From: Herbaspirillum sp. YR522
GTDB taxonomy: Bacteria; Pseudomonadota; Gammaproteobacteria; Burkholderiales; Burkholderiaceae_D
Reading direction: 5' to 3'
NCBI RefSeq assembly: GCF_000282575.1
Contig: NZ_AKJA01000154.1
Span: 1-64,000, forward strand
DNA length: 64,000 nucleotides
Part shown: positions 35,519-44,367 of the stretch, one piece after another
How positions within the stretch are numbered: position 1 is the first letter of the stretch
Layout: every line of letters starts with the position of its first letter
Position numbers and translations under genes: made by a program
Notes under the pieces: generated by a model
Databases searched by the model: none
What the model was told of the DNA's origin: nothing
Seen by the model: the letters and a program-made list of their open reading frames with translations, nothing else

Positions 35519-37795
35519 CTATTTGGTATCGAAGGTGGTCACGCCGTCCCAGTCGGGCGGCGGCGGCGCGCTGCGAAAGTGGGCGATCCGCTCCAGGTAG
35601 AGCCAGTACAGGCCATGGGGCGACTTGCGGTGCAGCTCGTCGATGATGCGTTGCGCCTCATCCCACTGTTGCGCGCGCACCAACGCCAGCGCCGTGTGCC
35701 ATTGCGCCAGGTCGGCGCCGGCATCCGCATCGAGTTCGCCTTCTGCGGCCAGCGGCTCGAAGATCGGCACCGGTTCGTTCTTGCCCTTGACCCGAACCCG
35801 ATCCAGTTCGCGATAGACGAAGCCGGGCGCTGCATCACGCGTGGCCTGCCCCACCAGCACCCCCACCCCGTAGACCTTGGTGATGGATTCCAGGCGCGAC
35901 GACAGGTTGACCGCGTCGCCCATGACGGTGTAGGCGCGCCGGATCTTCGAGCCCATGTCGCCCACCCGCATCGAGCCGGTGTTCAAGCCGATGCCGATCT
36001 TCAGCGGCGGCCAGTTGCGCAGCGCGAACTGCTGGTTCAACAGCACCGTGGTCTGCTGCATCTGCAGCGCCGTCGTCACCGCCCGCGCGGCATGGTCGGG
36101 CAGGTCCAGCGGCGCCCCCCAGAACGCCATGACGGCGTCGCCGATGTACTTGTCCAGCGTGCCGCGGTTACCCCGTATGTCTTCCGACATGGCGGTCAGG
36201 TAGGCGTTGATGTATTCACGCAATTCATTGGGTTGCAGGCTTTCGGAGATGGTGGTGAAGCCACGCACATCCGAGAACATCACGGTCAGCTCGCGGATCT
36301 CGCCTTCCATGTTGTAGCTGGCCGGGTTGGCCGCCATTTCGGCCACCAGCTCGGGCGCGACATATTCACCGAACAGGTTGACGATGGCGCGGCGGTTGCG
36401 GTATTCGAACAGATAGCCCCAGCCCAGGTTGCTGATGAACAGGGCCGCCACCAGCAGCAAGGCGGTGGCCAGCGGCAGTACCAGACCACCGGCGTCGTAC
36501 AGCCAGAAATTGAACGCGCCCAGCCCGCCGCCCACGGCCACGGTCAGCACGATCGACCACAGCGGCCCCAGCATCGGCAGCAGCACGCCCAGCACCAACC
36601 CGATCAGCAGCACCTGGACCAGGTCGTAGCCGACGGCGAATTCGGGACGCTGCTTGAAATCGCCGTCGATGATCGACGCGATCAGGTTGGCATGCACCTC
36701 GACCCCCGGATAGACCGGGCTGACCGGCGTGGCCCGCAGGTCGTTCAAGCCCGGCACGGTGGTGCCGACCAGCATGACGCGGCCATCCAGGTCCTGGTGT
36801 GGCACGCGCCCCTTGAGCACATCCACGGCCGGCACATAGCGGAACGCGCCGCCGGCCGGGCCGCCGTGGCCGCGATAGGTGACCAGCGTGGTCAGATGGC
36901 GTTCGACCGGGATGAACAGCGGTTCCGGCTTGACGTCCATGGCGATAGCCTCGAGTGCGCCGTAGTCGCGCAATTGCTGCTGCGACAGCAGCGCGTCGTC
37001 GTGCAGGAACACCGGCTTGATCTGCCGCCCCCGCAACGCCACGCGCGCCGTCGCCAGTGCCAGCGACTCATAGAAATTCTCGCCCACCTGCGCCACTAGC
37101 GGCACGGCGCGAATGAGGCCGTCGTCATCGGGCAGCGGGTTGAAGAAGCCACCCGAGCGCGCGGCCTGTTGCAGCTGCGGCAGGTTGGCGCCGTAGGCAC
37201 GCCAGCGGGTCACGTCCAGGCGACGCCCGCCCAGGTCGGCCACGGTGAAGGCCGGGTCCGGCAATTGCCCCTTGGCGATGGCGCCGGCTTCATTGGACAG
37301 GTTGTAGCCCATCACCACCGGCTGTCCCTGGAGGGCCGCCGCCAGCCGGGCGTCGTAATCCATCTCGGACTTGAGGCCCTGCAACTGGCGCCCGAATTGC
37401 GGCACGTCCTTCAATTCCCCGTGCGCCAGTTGCTCCAGCCGACTGTAGCCGGAACTGGTGTCGGGCTCGGCGAACACCACGTCGAAACCGACCGCAGGCG
37501 ACAGGTAGCCTTGCGTCATCTGCCGCACCAGCTGGGCCACCACGTCACGGCTCCAGGGCCAGCGCCCGACTTCGGCAATGCTCTTTTCGTCGATGTCGAC
37601 GATGACGATGCGCGGATCCAGCACCGGCTTGACCACCCGCATGCGCAAGTCATAAAAGAACAGGTCCAGCCGCCCCACCCACTGGCCCGGCAGGTACGCC
37701 GTCACCTGGGCCGCGGCGACGGCCGTCAACACCAATGCCAGCAACCAGCGCGCCCAGTACTTGGCCCCCGCCTGACGCAATCGACGCAACATCAC
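35519..37795 (-). CDS. CHASE2 sensor adenylate/guanylate cyclase
   Basis: 758-residue membrane signalling enzyme. A membrane segment (about 13-35) is followed by a large extracytoplasmic CHASE2 domain (to about 365; LDPRIVIVDIDEKSIAEVGRWPWSRD, VTPVSPVYPGVEVHANLIASIID). Three membrane helices follow (about 385-460). The class III cyclase catalytic domain has ELTVMFSDVRGFTTISE (metal Asp), DKYIGDAVMAFWG (second metal Asp and the purine-selecting Lys) and YTVMGDAVNLSSRLE (Asn and Arg of the transition state). All catalytic residues seem present, and the Lys favours ATP, so cAMP is the likely product. The C-terminal 80 residues look TPR-like. It lies directly upstream of the TPS operon on the same strand. 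Confidence 0.92.
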   Translation of the reverse strand: MMLRRLRQAGAKYWARWLLALVLTAVAAAQVTAYLPGQWVGRLDLFFYDLRMRVVKPVLDPRIVIVDIDEKSIAEVGRWPWSRDVVAQLVRQMTQGYLSPAVGFDVVFAEPDTSSGYSRLEQLAHGELKDVPQFGRQLQGLKSEMDYDARLAAALQGQPVVMGYNLSNEAGAIAKGQLPDPAFTVADLGGRRLDVTRWRAYGANLPQLQQAARSGGFFNPLPDDDGLIRAVPLVAQVGENFYESLALATARVALRGRQIKPVFLHDDALLSQQQLRDYGALEAIAMDVKPEPLFIPVERHLTTLVTYRGHGGPAGGAFRYVPAVDVLKGRVPHQDLDGRVMLVGTTVPGLNDLRATPVSPVYPGVEVHANLIASIIDGDFKQRPEFAVGYDLVQVLLIGLVLGVLLPMLGPLWSIVLTVAVGGGLGAFNFWLYDAGGLVLPLATALLLVAALFISNLGWGYLFEYRNRRAIVNLFGEYVAPELVAEMAANPASYNMEGEIRELTVMFSDVRGFTTISESLQPNELREYINAYLTAMSEDIRGNRGTLDKYIGDAVMAFWGAPLDLPDHAARAVTTALQMQQTTVLLNQQFALRNWPPLKIGIGLNTGSMRVGDMGSKIRRAYTVMGDAVNLSSRLESITKVYGVGVLVGQATRDAAPGFVYRELDRVRVKGKNEPVPIFEPLAAEGELDADAGADLAQWHTALALVRAQQWDEAQRIIDELHRKSPHGLYWLYLERIAHFRSAPPPPDWDGVTTFDTK

Positions 37796-37922
37796 TTCCC
37801 CCTGGATCTAATTGGCTGCGATCATGCCAGCAGATCGGCGCGGCCACAATATTGCCCTTCGGCATCAGTGAACGCCGGCGCGCATCGGCCCTCATATCGA
37901 CACACTGACCACAGGAGAAGCA

Positions 37923-38765
37923 ATGAAGCAGATTCCGAGCACGGTATTGCGCAATGGCGCGCGCATCCCCACCCTGGGCCAGGGAACCTGGAACATGGGC
38001 GAGGCCGCCGCCAGCGCCGCGGCCGAGGTCAAGGCGCTGCAGGCCGGTATCGCACTGGGCATGACACTGATCGATACCGCCGAGATGTATGCCGACGGCG
38101 GCGCCGAGAAAGTGGTGGGCCAGGCCATCGCCGGGCGTCGCAACGAAGTCACGCTGGTCAGCAAGGTGTTGCCGCACAATGCGTCGCGCCGCGGCACCAC
38201 CGCCGCCTGCGAGGCCAGCCTCAAGCGCCTGGGCACCGATCATATCGAGCTCTACCTGTTGCACTGGCGCGGCACGCACCCGCTGTCGGCCACGGTCGAG
38301 GCGATGCAGACGCTGGTGGCGCAGGGCAAGATCGGTGGCTGGGGCGTGAGCAACCTGGACGTGGACGACATCGACGAGCTGCTGGCGCTGGAGCAAGGCG
38401 ACCAATGCCTGGTCAACCAGGTGCTGTACAACCTGAGCCGACGCGGCATCGAGTTCGACCTGTTGCCGCAGGCGCGCGAACTGGCCATGCCGGTGATGGC
38501 TTACTCACCCATCGAGCAGGGCCGCATCCTGGACCATCCGGTGCTGGCCGCCATCGCCGCACAGCACCGCGCCAGCCCCGCCCAGGTGGCCCTGGCGTGG
38601 GTATCGAAGCAGCCCGGGGTGATCGCCATTCCCAAGGCGGCCAGCGAAAAGCACGTTCGGGAAAACCGGGCCAGCCTGGAGCTGGACCTGTCGCCAGCCG
38701 ATCTGCAGGCGCTGGATGCGGCGTTCGCGCCACCGCGACGCAAGCAGCCGTTGGCCATGCTGTAG
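37923..38765 (+). CDS. Aldo/keto reductase
   Basis: 280-residue NADPH-dependent reductase. AKR signature: NGARIPTLGQGTWNMGE at the start, tetrad residues in TLIDTAEMYADGGAEKVVGQAI (Asp, Tyr), LVSKVLP (Lys) and LLHWRG (His). The end has PGVIAIPKAASEKHVRENRASLELDLS. The ATG follows ACAGGAGAAGCA. It resembles YeaE-like methylglyoxal reductases. The neighbouring racemase-like gene is convergent. Confidence 0.88.
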   Translation: MKQIPSTVLRNGARIPTLGQGTWNMGEAAASAAAEVKALQAGIALGMTLIDTAEMYADGGAEKVVGQAIAGRRNEVTLVSKVLPHNASRRGTTAACEASLKRLGTDHIELYLLHWRGTHPLSATVEAMQTLVAQGKIGGWGVSNLDVDDIDELLALEQGDQCLVNQVLYNLSRRGIEFDLLPQARELAMPVMAYSPIEQGRILDHPVLAAIAAQHRASPAQVALAWVSKQPGVIAIPKAASEKHVRENRASLELDLSPADLQALDAAFAPPRRKQPLAML

Positions 38766-38779
38766 TCCACCGTTCTGCG

Positions 38780-39433
38780 TCACCGGGCCTGCAGTTGCCG
38801 CAGCAGGTGACGCACCGCCGCCGGTATCGGTGCGATCACCGGCACTGCAAAACGCCGGGCCAGGGCCATCGCCGCCTGGCCCAGTGGCCCACCCCCGATC
38901 ACCACCGCCTGGGCGCCGTCGAGTTCGATGCATTGCTGCACCGCGATGGCCAATGCCTGTTCCAGCGCCTGGGGATCGGCCGCCAAGGCGCGCGGATCGC
39001 CGGCGGTCAGACGAATGCCGCTGTAGAGGTGCTCCAGTCCCAGTGCGCCGGCCCTGGCCGCGATGGCGCCAGCCAGTTCCGGGGTCACCGTGGCCACGCC
39101 GAAGCGGCGCGCGCCCTGGGCCGCTTCCAGCATCGACGCTTCGCAGATGCCGGCCACCGGCACCCGGCTGGCCGCGCGCACGGCCTCGATGCCGGGGTCG
39201 CCGAAGGCGCTGATGATGACCCCGGCATAATGGCTGCCGGCATCACGCCAGTTGCGCTCGACCTCGGGCGCGGCGGCCGCCAGTTCGATATCGTTGACGA
39301 TCATCGACGGGCCATGCCCGGCGCTGACGCCGTCGACGGCAAAGCCGGCCGGCAGTTCGGCCGCGGCGATGGCCACCATCATATCGGTGGTGGTCGCCGA
39401 CGAATTGGGATTGATCAGCAGGATGTGATGCAT
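38780..39433 (-). CDS. Asp/Glu/hydantoin racemase family protein lacking both catalytic cysteines
   Basis: 217-residue protein that starts MHHILLINPNSSATTTDMM, the typical beginning of hydantoin/allantoin racemases. Cofactor-independent racemases use two cysteines. Here the first site reads VIISAFGDPGI (Ala76 where hydantoin racemases have CFGDPG) and the second reads VIGGGPLGQAA (Gly near 181 where GCAG is usual). A Cys remains in GICEASM. Racemase activity is therefore doubtful; a lyase or binding role is possible. The ATG at 39433 is chosen from the family start. It lies 28 bases downstream of an MFS transporter gene, on the same strand, probably cotranscribed. Confidence 0.75.
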   Translation of the reverse strand: MHHILLINPNSSATTTDMMVAIAAAELPAGFAVDGVSAGHGPSMIVNDIELAAAAPEVERNWRDAGSHYAGVIISAFGDPGIEAVRAASRVPVAGICEASMLEAAQGARRFGVATVTPELAGAIAARAGALGLEHLYSGIRLTAGDPRALAADPQALEQALAIAVQQCIELDGAQAVVIGGGPLGQAAMALARRFAVPVIAPIPAAVRHLLRQLQAR

Positions 39434-39461
39434 GCCTGGCGGCTCCTCCATGGACAATCGG

Positions 39462-40880
39462 TCAGGCGCCGGCAAGGCCGGCCTGGTCGAGCGGGGCATC
39501 GGGCGACTTGCCGTAGGTCTCCGGTACGGCGCGAATGCTGATGGTGAAGACCAGGTACATCACCGCGATCATCCCGAACACGCCGGCCAGGCCGAAGGCG
39601 TCGAACAGGCGTCCGGCCGCCAGCGGCATGAAGGCACCGGCGGCGGTGCCGGTGGCCAGGATGAAGGCGGTGCCAAAGGCGCGCACGCGGGTCGGATACA
39701 GCTCCGGCGCGAAGATCCAGATGGTGGTGTTCAACAGCAGCACGAAGAACTGGAACACGGCACCGGCCACCAGGATCACGGCAATGCTCTTGGCCAGGAA
39801 ACCGATGGCCAGCGCCGCGCCGCAGGCGCACACGGCACCCGCCGTCAGCACCCGCTTGCGCGGCAGGTGGAAACCGAAGGCCGAGGCGGCGATGGCACCC
39901 AGCAGGCTGCCGCTTTGCATCACCATGGTAAACAACAGGCTCTTGGACATGCTGTAGCCCAGGCTGACCAGGATGGTCGGCATCAGCGTGAGCACCGAGA
40001 TCTGCGCGCCGTAGGTCATCCAGATGGCGATGCACAGCGGCACCGTGCGGCGCGCCAGCGCGCCCTGGAAGATCTCCTGCGGGCGCACCTTGGCGCCGCG
40101 CGCCTGGTCGCGTCGGCCATCGTCGGCGATCCATTGCCGCGCCTGCGGCGCGGGTCCGGACAACTTTCCGCTGGCCAGGCGCGAGAGCACCTGGTTGGCC
40201 TCGGCGATGCGCTGCCGCGACAGCAGGAAACGCGGGGTTTCGGGAATGTAGCGCCGATAGAAGGCGCCCAGCAGCGCTGGCAGCATCAGGCAGAAGAACA
40301 GCCAGCGCCAGCCGTCCGGGCCGGGAAAGAGCGTAAAGACCAGCAAGCCGAATGCCGGCGCCAGGAAGTTGCCCAGCCCGCCGGCCCCGACGTTGACCAG
40401 GCCCACGGCGGTGCCCCGAAACTTGCTGGAGCAGAATTCGGACAGCATGGTCACGGCGATGGCGATCTCGCCGCCCAGTCCGAAGCCGACGATGGCGCGA
40501 CCGATGGCCATCACCGTCAGGTCCGGCGCCAGGGCGCAGATGCCGGCACCCAGCGTGAACAACAGCAAGTCCAGGCTCAGCATGACACGCCGGCCGTAGC
40601 GGTCGGCCACCAGGCCGGAGACGATACGACCGATGGCGGCGCTGGCAAAGGTGACCGTATTGAGCAGGCCGATGGCGGTAGCGTCCAGCCCCCATTGCTG
40701 CTTGAGCAACGGTCCCACCAGGCCGATGGCGTTCTGCTCGAAGCTGTCGAACAGGCAACCGATCAATACCAGGAAGATGATGGTGTGATGCGAACGGGTC
40801 ACGCCGATCTTGTCCAGCGCACCGTCGAGTTCGGCAATGCGCGGGGTATCCGCGGAAGATAGGGTGGGTCCAGCAGCCAT
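39462..40880 (-). CDS. MFS transporter (sugar porter / aromatic acid symporter-like)
   Basis: 472-residue twelve-helix transporter. Motifs: GRIVSGLVADRYGRRVMLSLDLLLF between helices 2 and 3, GFGLGGEIAIAVTMLSEFCSSKFRGTAVGLVN in helices 4-5, and the second-half FAPELYPTRVRAFGTAF. The ATG at 40880 follows a strong GAGGAG; a frame 13 codons longer exists but its start is less likely. The gene is preceded by an RpiR regulator gene and an operator, and followed by the racemase-like gene. Substrate unknown; RpiR regulators often sense phosphosugars. Confidence 0.86.
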   Translation of the reverse strand: MAAGPTLSSADTPRIAELDGALDKIGVTRSHHTIIFLVLIGCLFDSFEQNAIGLVGPLLKQQWGLDATAIGLLNTVTFASAAIGRIVSGLVADRYGRRVMLSLDLLLFTLGAGICALAPDLTVMAIGRAIVGFGLGGEIAIAVTMLSEFCSSKFRGTAVGLVNVGAGGLGNFLAPAFGLLVFTLFPGPDGWRWLFFCLMLPALLGAFYRRYIPETPRFLLSRQRIAEANQVLSRLASGKLSGPAPQARQWIADDGRRDQARGAKVRPQEIFQGALARRTVPLCIAIWMTYGAQISVLTLMPTILVSLGYSMSKSLLFTMVMQSGSLLGAIAASAFGFHLPRKRVLTAGAVCACGAALAIGFLAKSIAVILVAGAVFQFFVLLLNTTIWIFAPELYPTRVRAFGTAFILATGTAAGAFMPLAAGRLFDAFGLAGVFGMIAVMYLVFTISIRAVPETYGKSPDAPLDQAGLAGA

Positions 40881-40918
40881 GCTCAGCTCCTCGTGCGTAG
40901 GAAACGACGGATGGAACA

Positions 40919-40960
40919 TTAATTTCAGCTATTTATATAAATTGAAATTAATATTTCAAG
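40919..40960 (-). promoter_or_regulatory. AT-rich palindromic operator and promoter of the MFS operon
   Basis: The palindrome TGAAAT-TAAT-ATTTCA lies at 40943-40958, and a further TTAATTTCA half site at 40919-40927 pairs with TGAAATTAA. On the minus strand a promoter TTGAAA (40955-40960), 16-base spacer, TATAAA overlaps them. The site most likely belongs to the RpiR regulator encoded just upstream. Confidence 0.6.
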
Positions 40961-41135
40961 TTCAGGAGTGGTCGAGCAATTGTCGTGCCAGCCGGCGGGT
41001 GTGCATGAAGTGCCCTTAACGGCCGCGGCGCGCCAGCATACGGCACGGCGCCACGGCGATCGCACCGTGGTGGCGCAGGCCTGCGTGAAAATGGTGATTC
41101 ATATACGACGATGGACGAAATAATGATTTCAAGCC

Positions 41136-41981
41136 TCAGTCGAAGTCGGCCAGTTCCTCATGCCCTTGCTCGACCGCCGCCAGGCGCTTGCGCCCGGCGC
41201 TGCCGGCGGCTTCGATCACCATCGTCGACAACAGGTCGCACAGCGCCATGACGGCCACATGGTTGTCGAGCGGACCCGGACCGCGGCATTGGCACTGCAG
41301 GGACCAGGTGGCACCGGCGAAGTCGGGCGAGGCCTGGTCGCTGATATAGACGATCCGGGCGCCGGCGCGTTGCGCGGCTTGCAGCACGCGTTCCATCTGC
41401 GCGGTCTGGCGTCGGGTGCCGAACACGATCACGCAATCGAGCTCGCCCAGGCCGGCCGTATGTTCGGCCACGGTCTCGCCAGGGCCGGGAATGGCCAGCA
41501 CGCGCGGCAACACCTGGATGATCTGCCAGCGCAGGTACATGGCGAAGGCATGGCTGCTGCGACTGCCGAAGATCAGCACCTGGGGCGCGCCGGCGATGGC
41601 TCGGCTGATCTCGCCCATCATGGCATCCGACAGACGCTCGAAGGTATCGGCCAAATTGGCCTGCGACTGCTGGAAGTGCGCCGCCACCGACTTCAGGTGG
41701 CGCGGCGCGGTGGCCCCGGCCTGCAGCAGGGGCGAGCCGATTTCCTGCTCCTGGCGCACCTGGCGCCGCGCTTCGTCATAGTTTTCATACCCCAGGCGAC
41801 GGATGAAGCGGCTCACCGTGGACGGCGAAACGCCGGCCAGTTGCGCCAGTTCGTTACCGGCGTAGCTGGCCAGCTCGCCGGGAAACTCCAGCAGGAAATC
41901 GGCCAACTGGCGTTCGATGGTCGACAATTCGTCCAGCCTGCTGCGCACGCGCCTGACGAACGATTCGGATGAGGATTTCAT
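41136..41981 (-). CDS. MurR/RpiR family transcriptional regulator
   Basis: 281-residue regulator. N-terminal HTH_6 domain (about 1-80): RSRLDELSTIERQLADFLLEFPGELASYAGNELAQLAGVSPSTVSRFIRRLGYENYDEARRQVRQ. A SIS sugar-isomerase domain follows (about 120-250), with VLIFGSRSSHAFAMYLRWQI, which binds sugar phosphates in this family. It lies upstream of the MFS-racemase pair on the same strand; the intervening palindrome is its probable target. Confidence 0.9.
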   Translation of the reverse strand: MKSSSESFVRRVRSRLDELSTIERQLADFLLEFPGELASYAGNELAQLAGVSPSTVSRFIRRLGYENYDEARRQVRQEQEIGSPLLQAGATAPRHLKSVAAHFQQSQANLADTFERLSDAMMGEISRAIAGAPQVLIFGSRSSHAFAMYLRWQIIQVLPRVLAIPGPGETVAEHTAGLGELDCVIVFGTRRQTAQMERVLQAAQRAGARIVYISDQASPDFAGATWSLQCQCRGPGPLDNHVAVMALCDLLSTMVIEAAGSAGRKRLAAVEQGHEELADFD

Positions 41982-42074
41982 GGAAGACGGGCGACGACGG
42001 CCCGATGGTCACGGTCGGCGCATTGTAGCAGCGCCCTTGGCGCCGCGCCGCGACGGGCTGGCGGCGCAGGCAGG

Positions 42075-43328
42075 TCAGCCGAACTTGCGCGCCGCGTCGA
42101 GGGCCAGGCCGCTACCGATACTGCCGAACAGGTCGCCTTCGACATGACGGGCGTCGGGCACCAGCGCGCCAATGCGCTGGCGCAGCAGTCTCACGCCCGA
42201 CGAGCCGCCGGTGAAGAACACGCTGTCGATATCGGCCGGACGCAGGCCGGCCTGTTGCAGCAGTCCCGTGACAGTGTGCTCGACCGACTGCACCAGGTGG
42301 TCGACGGCGATATCGAAGTCTTCACGCTTGAGCTGCAGTTGCTCGGGCGGGCGCAGGCGATCCAGGTCCAGCGTGGCGCTGTCTTGCGACGATAGCGCAA
42401 TCTTGCCGCCCTCGACTTGCAAGGCCAGCCAGTGGCCACAGCGCTGCTCGACCACGTCGAGCAGGCGGGCAAACCTCTCACGGTCGGCCACTTCACGTGC
42501 CACATCCTGCAACTGCTGCCACACCTTGCGGGTATAGAGCTGGTTGATGGTGTGCCAGGTGGCCAGGTTGAAGTAATAACTGGATGGCACCTCGGCATTG
42601 CCGCCCAGGCGACCGCCCAATCCGAGCAACGGCATCACGCAGGACAGGCTGAAATACTTGTCGAAGTCGGTACCACCGATATGCACCCCGCCGTTGGCCA
42701 GGATATCGTCACGCCGCTCGCTCTTGCCGGCCCGCTGGGGCGACAGGCGCACCAGCGAGAAGTCGGACGTACCGCCGCCGATGTCGACGATCAGCACCAG
42801 TTCTTCGCGCGCGATGCGCGACTCGTAGTCGAAGGCCGCGGCAATGGGCTCGAACTGGAAGGCGATCTCGTCGAAACCGACACTGCGGGCGATTTCTTCC
42901 AGCGTATCCTGCGCCAGGCGGTCGGCATCGGCATCGTCGTCGACGAAATGCACCGGCCGCCCCATCACCACCTTCGAGAACGACTGCCCGGCGGCGCTTT
43001 CGCCGCGCCGCTTGAGCTCGCCGATGAACTGCGCCAGCAAGCCGCGATAGGGCAAGGCCCGCCCTCCGACTTCGGTCTGGCCGTCGATGGCGCCCGAGCC
43101 GAGCAGGCTCTTGAGCGAACGCATCAGTCGCCCTTCGTAGCCGGCCAGGTATTCGCCGAGCGCGGCGCGACCGTAGCTGAACTGGTTTTCGTCGGCGTTG
43201 AAGAACACCACCGATGGCAATGTCGCCTTGTCTTCTTCCAGGGTCAGCAGGCGTACGTCGCCTGCCGCACGGACCCAGCCCACGGTGGAGTTGGAGGTGC
43301 CGAAATCCACACCGCAAGCATTGGCCAT
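42075..43328 (-). CDS. yegD: Hsp70 family protein, YegD-like
   Basis: 417-residue actin-fold ATPase of the Hsp70 superfamily, lacking the substrate-binding domain of DnaK. Phosphate-1 motif GVDFGTSNSTVGWV (residues 6-19), phosphate-2 VLIVDIGGGTSDFSLVRL (about 187-204), and adenosine motif SVFFTGGSSGVRLLRQRI (about 372-389). Length and motifs match YegD of enterobacteria, whose client is unknown. Monocistronic; its closest neighbours are unrelated. Confidence 0.9.
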   Translation of the reverse strand: MANACGVDFGTSNSTVGWVRAAGDVRLLTLEEDKATLPSVVFFNADENQFSYGRAALGEYLAGYEGRLMRSLKSLLGSGAIDGQTEVGGRALPYRGLLAQFIGELKRRGESAAGQSFSKVVMGRPVHFVDDDADADRLAQDTLEEIARSVGFDEIAFQFEPIAAAFDYESRIAREELVLIVDIGGGTSDFSLVRLSPQRAGKSERRDDILANGGVHIGGTDFDKYFSLSCVMPLLGLGGRLGGNAEVPSSYYFNLATWHTINQLYTRKVWQQLQDVAREVADRERFARLLDVVEQRCGHWLALQVEGGKIALSSQDSATLDLDRLRPPEQLQLKREDFDIAVDHLVQSVEHTVTGLLQQAGLRPADIDSVFFTGGSSGVRLLRQRIGALVPDARHVEGDLFGSIGSGLALDAARKFG

Positions 43329-43470
43329 CGATCACTCCTTCATTTTCGGCCGGCAATCATATAGAAATCGCCCGTGCTTGTCTGCACACGGCCACGGCCG
43401 TGTTTGAAGCAAGCAACATGCCTTGCGGGAGTGTTGTCAGGGTGCAAATGCCCCCCGAACCCGCCTCCGC

Positions 43471-44217
43471 CTAGAACTCCTGCGCCACCGGACGCAGCAC
43501 CACTTCGTTGATGTCGACATTGGCCGGCTGCTCGATGGCGTAGGCAATGGCACGCGCCACCGAATCGGCCGGGATCTCGTTGGCCGCATAGAAGGCCTGC
43601 ACCGCGCTGGCGGTTTCGGTGTCGCTGCTGTGCAGCTTCAGTTCGGAGGCGACCGCGCCCGGCGAGATGATGGTGGTGCGCACGCCCTCGGGCGCTTCCA
43701 TGCGCAGGCCTTCGCTGATGGCGCGCACTGCGAACTTGGTGGCGCTGTAGACGGTGCCGATCGGGGCGAACACCTTGATGCCGGCCACCGACGACACATT
43801 GATCACATGCCCCGAGCCCTGCGCCGCGAAGCGCGGGAGCACCGCGGCAATGCCGTACAGCACGCCCTTGATATTGATGTCGATGGTGCGATCCCATTCG
43901 TCGACCTTGAGCTTGGCCAACGGTGACAGCGGCATGGTGCCGGCATTGTTGACCAGTACATCGACCCGGCCGAAGTGCGCCACCGCGCGCTCGACCATGG
44001 CCTCGACATCGGCCTGGCGGGCCACATCGGTGGCCACCGCAATGGCCTGGCCACCGGCGGCGGTGATCTCGGCCACCAGCGCCTCGAGCCGGTCGACCCG
44101 GCGCGCGGCCAGCACCAGCCTGGCACCGCGTTCGCCCAGGTGGCGCGCGGTGGCTTCGCCCAGGCCGCTGCTGGCGCCGGTGATGATGACGACCTTGTCC
44201 TTGATATTTGCGTTCAT
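43471..44217 (-). CDS. Short-chain dehydrogenase/reductase
   Basis: 248-residue NAD(P)-dependent oxidoreductase of the classical SDR type. Cofactor motif [17 protein letters not shown] (TGxxxGxG, residues 9-25), structural motif LVNNAGTM, catalytic Ser in INVSSVAGI and YSATK (Tyr, Lys). The ATG at 44217 follows AAAGGAACC. It resembles YdfG-like or NADP-serine dehydrogenase-like enzymes; substrate unknown. Divergent from a LysR gene with a shared operator. Confidence 0.9.
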   Translation of the reverse strand: MNANIKDKVVIITGASSGLGEATARHLGERGARLVLAARRVDRLEALVAEITAAGGQAIAVATDVARQADVEAMVERAVAHFGRVDVLVNNAGTMPLSPLAKLKVDEWDRTIDINIKGVLYGIAAVLPRFAAQGSGHVINVSSVAGIKVFAPIGTVYSATKFAVRAISEGLRMEAPEGVRTTIISPGAVASELKLHSSDTETASAVQAFYAANEIPADSVARAIAYAIEQPANVDINEVVLRPVAQEF

Positions 44218-44329
44218 GATGGTTCCTTTGTGTTTTGTCCGGGGTTGGATCTGGCGCCGGCTGCATGGCGACAAGACCAAGTATGGTGGCCTGGTTCATG
44301 CCAAACAATGGAAATGATAAGATTTCAGA

Positions 44330-44346
44330 ATTCCATAAATTGGAAT
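44330..44346. promoter_or_regulatory. LysR-type palindrome ATTCCA-N5-TGGAAT
   Basis: Perfect 6-bp arms in the 150-base gap between the divergent SDR and LysR genes, 22 bases before the LysR start. The arms and spacing fit a LysR box (T-N11-A). A further TGGAAA / TTTC pair lies within 20 bases on the left. Confidence 0.65.
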
Positions 44347-44367
44347 CATCACCTTCCATCCACGCCC

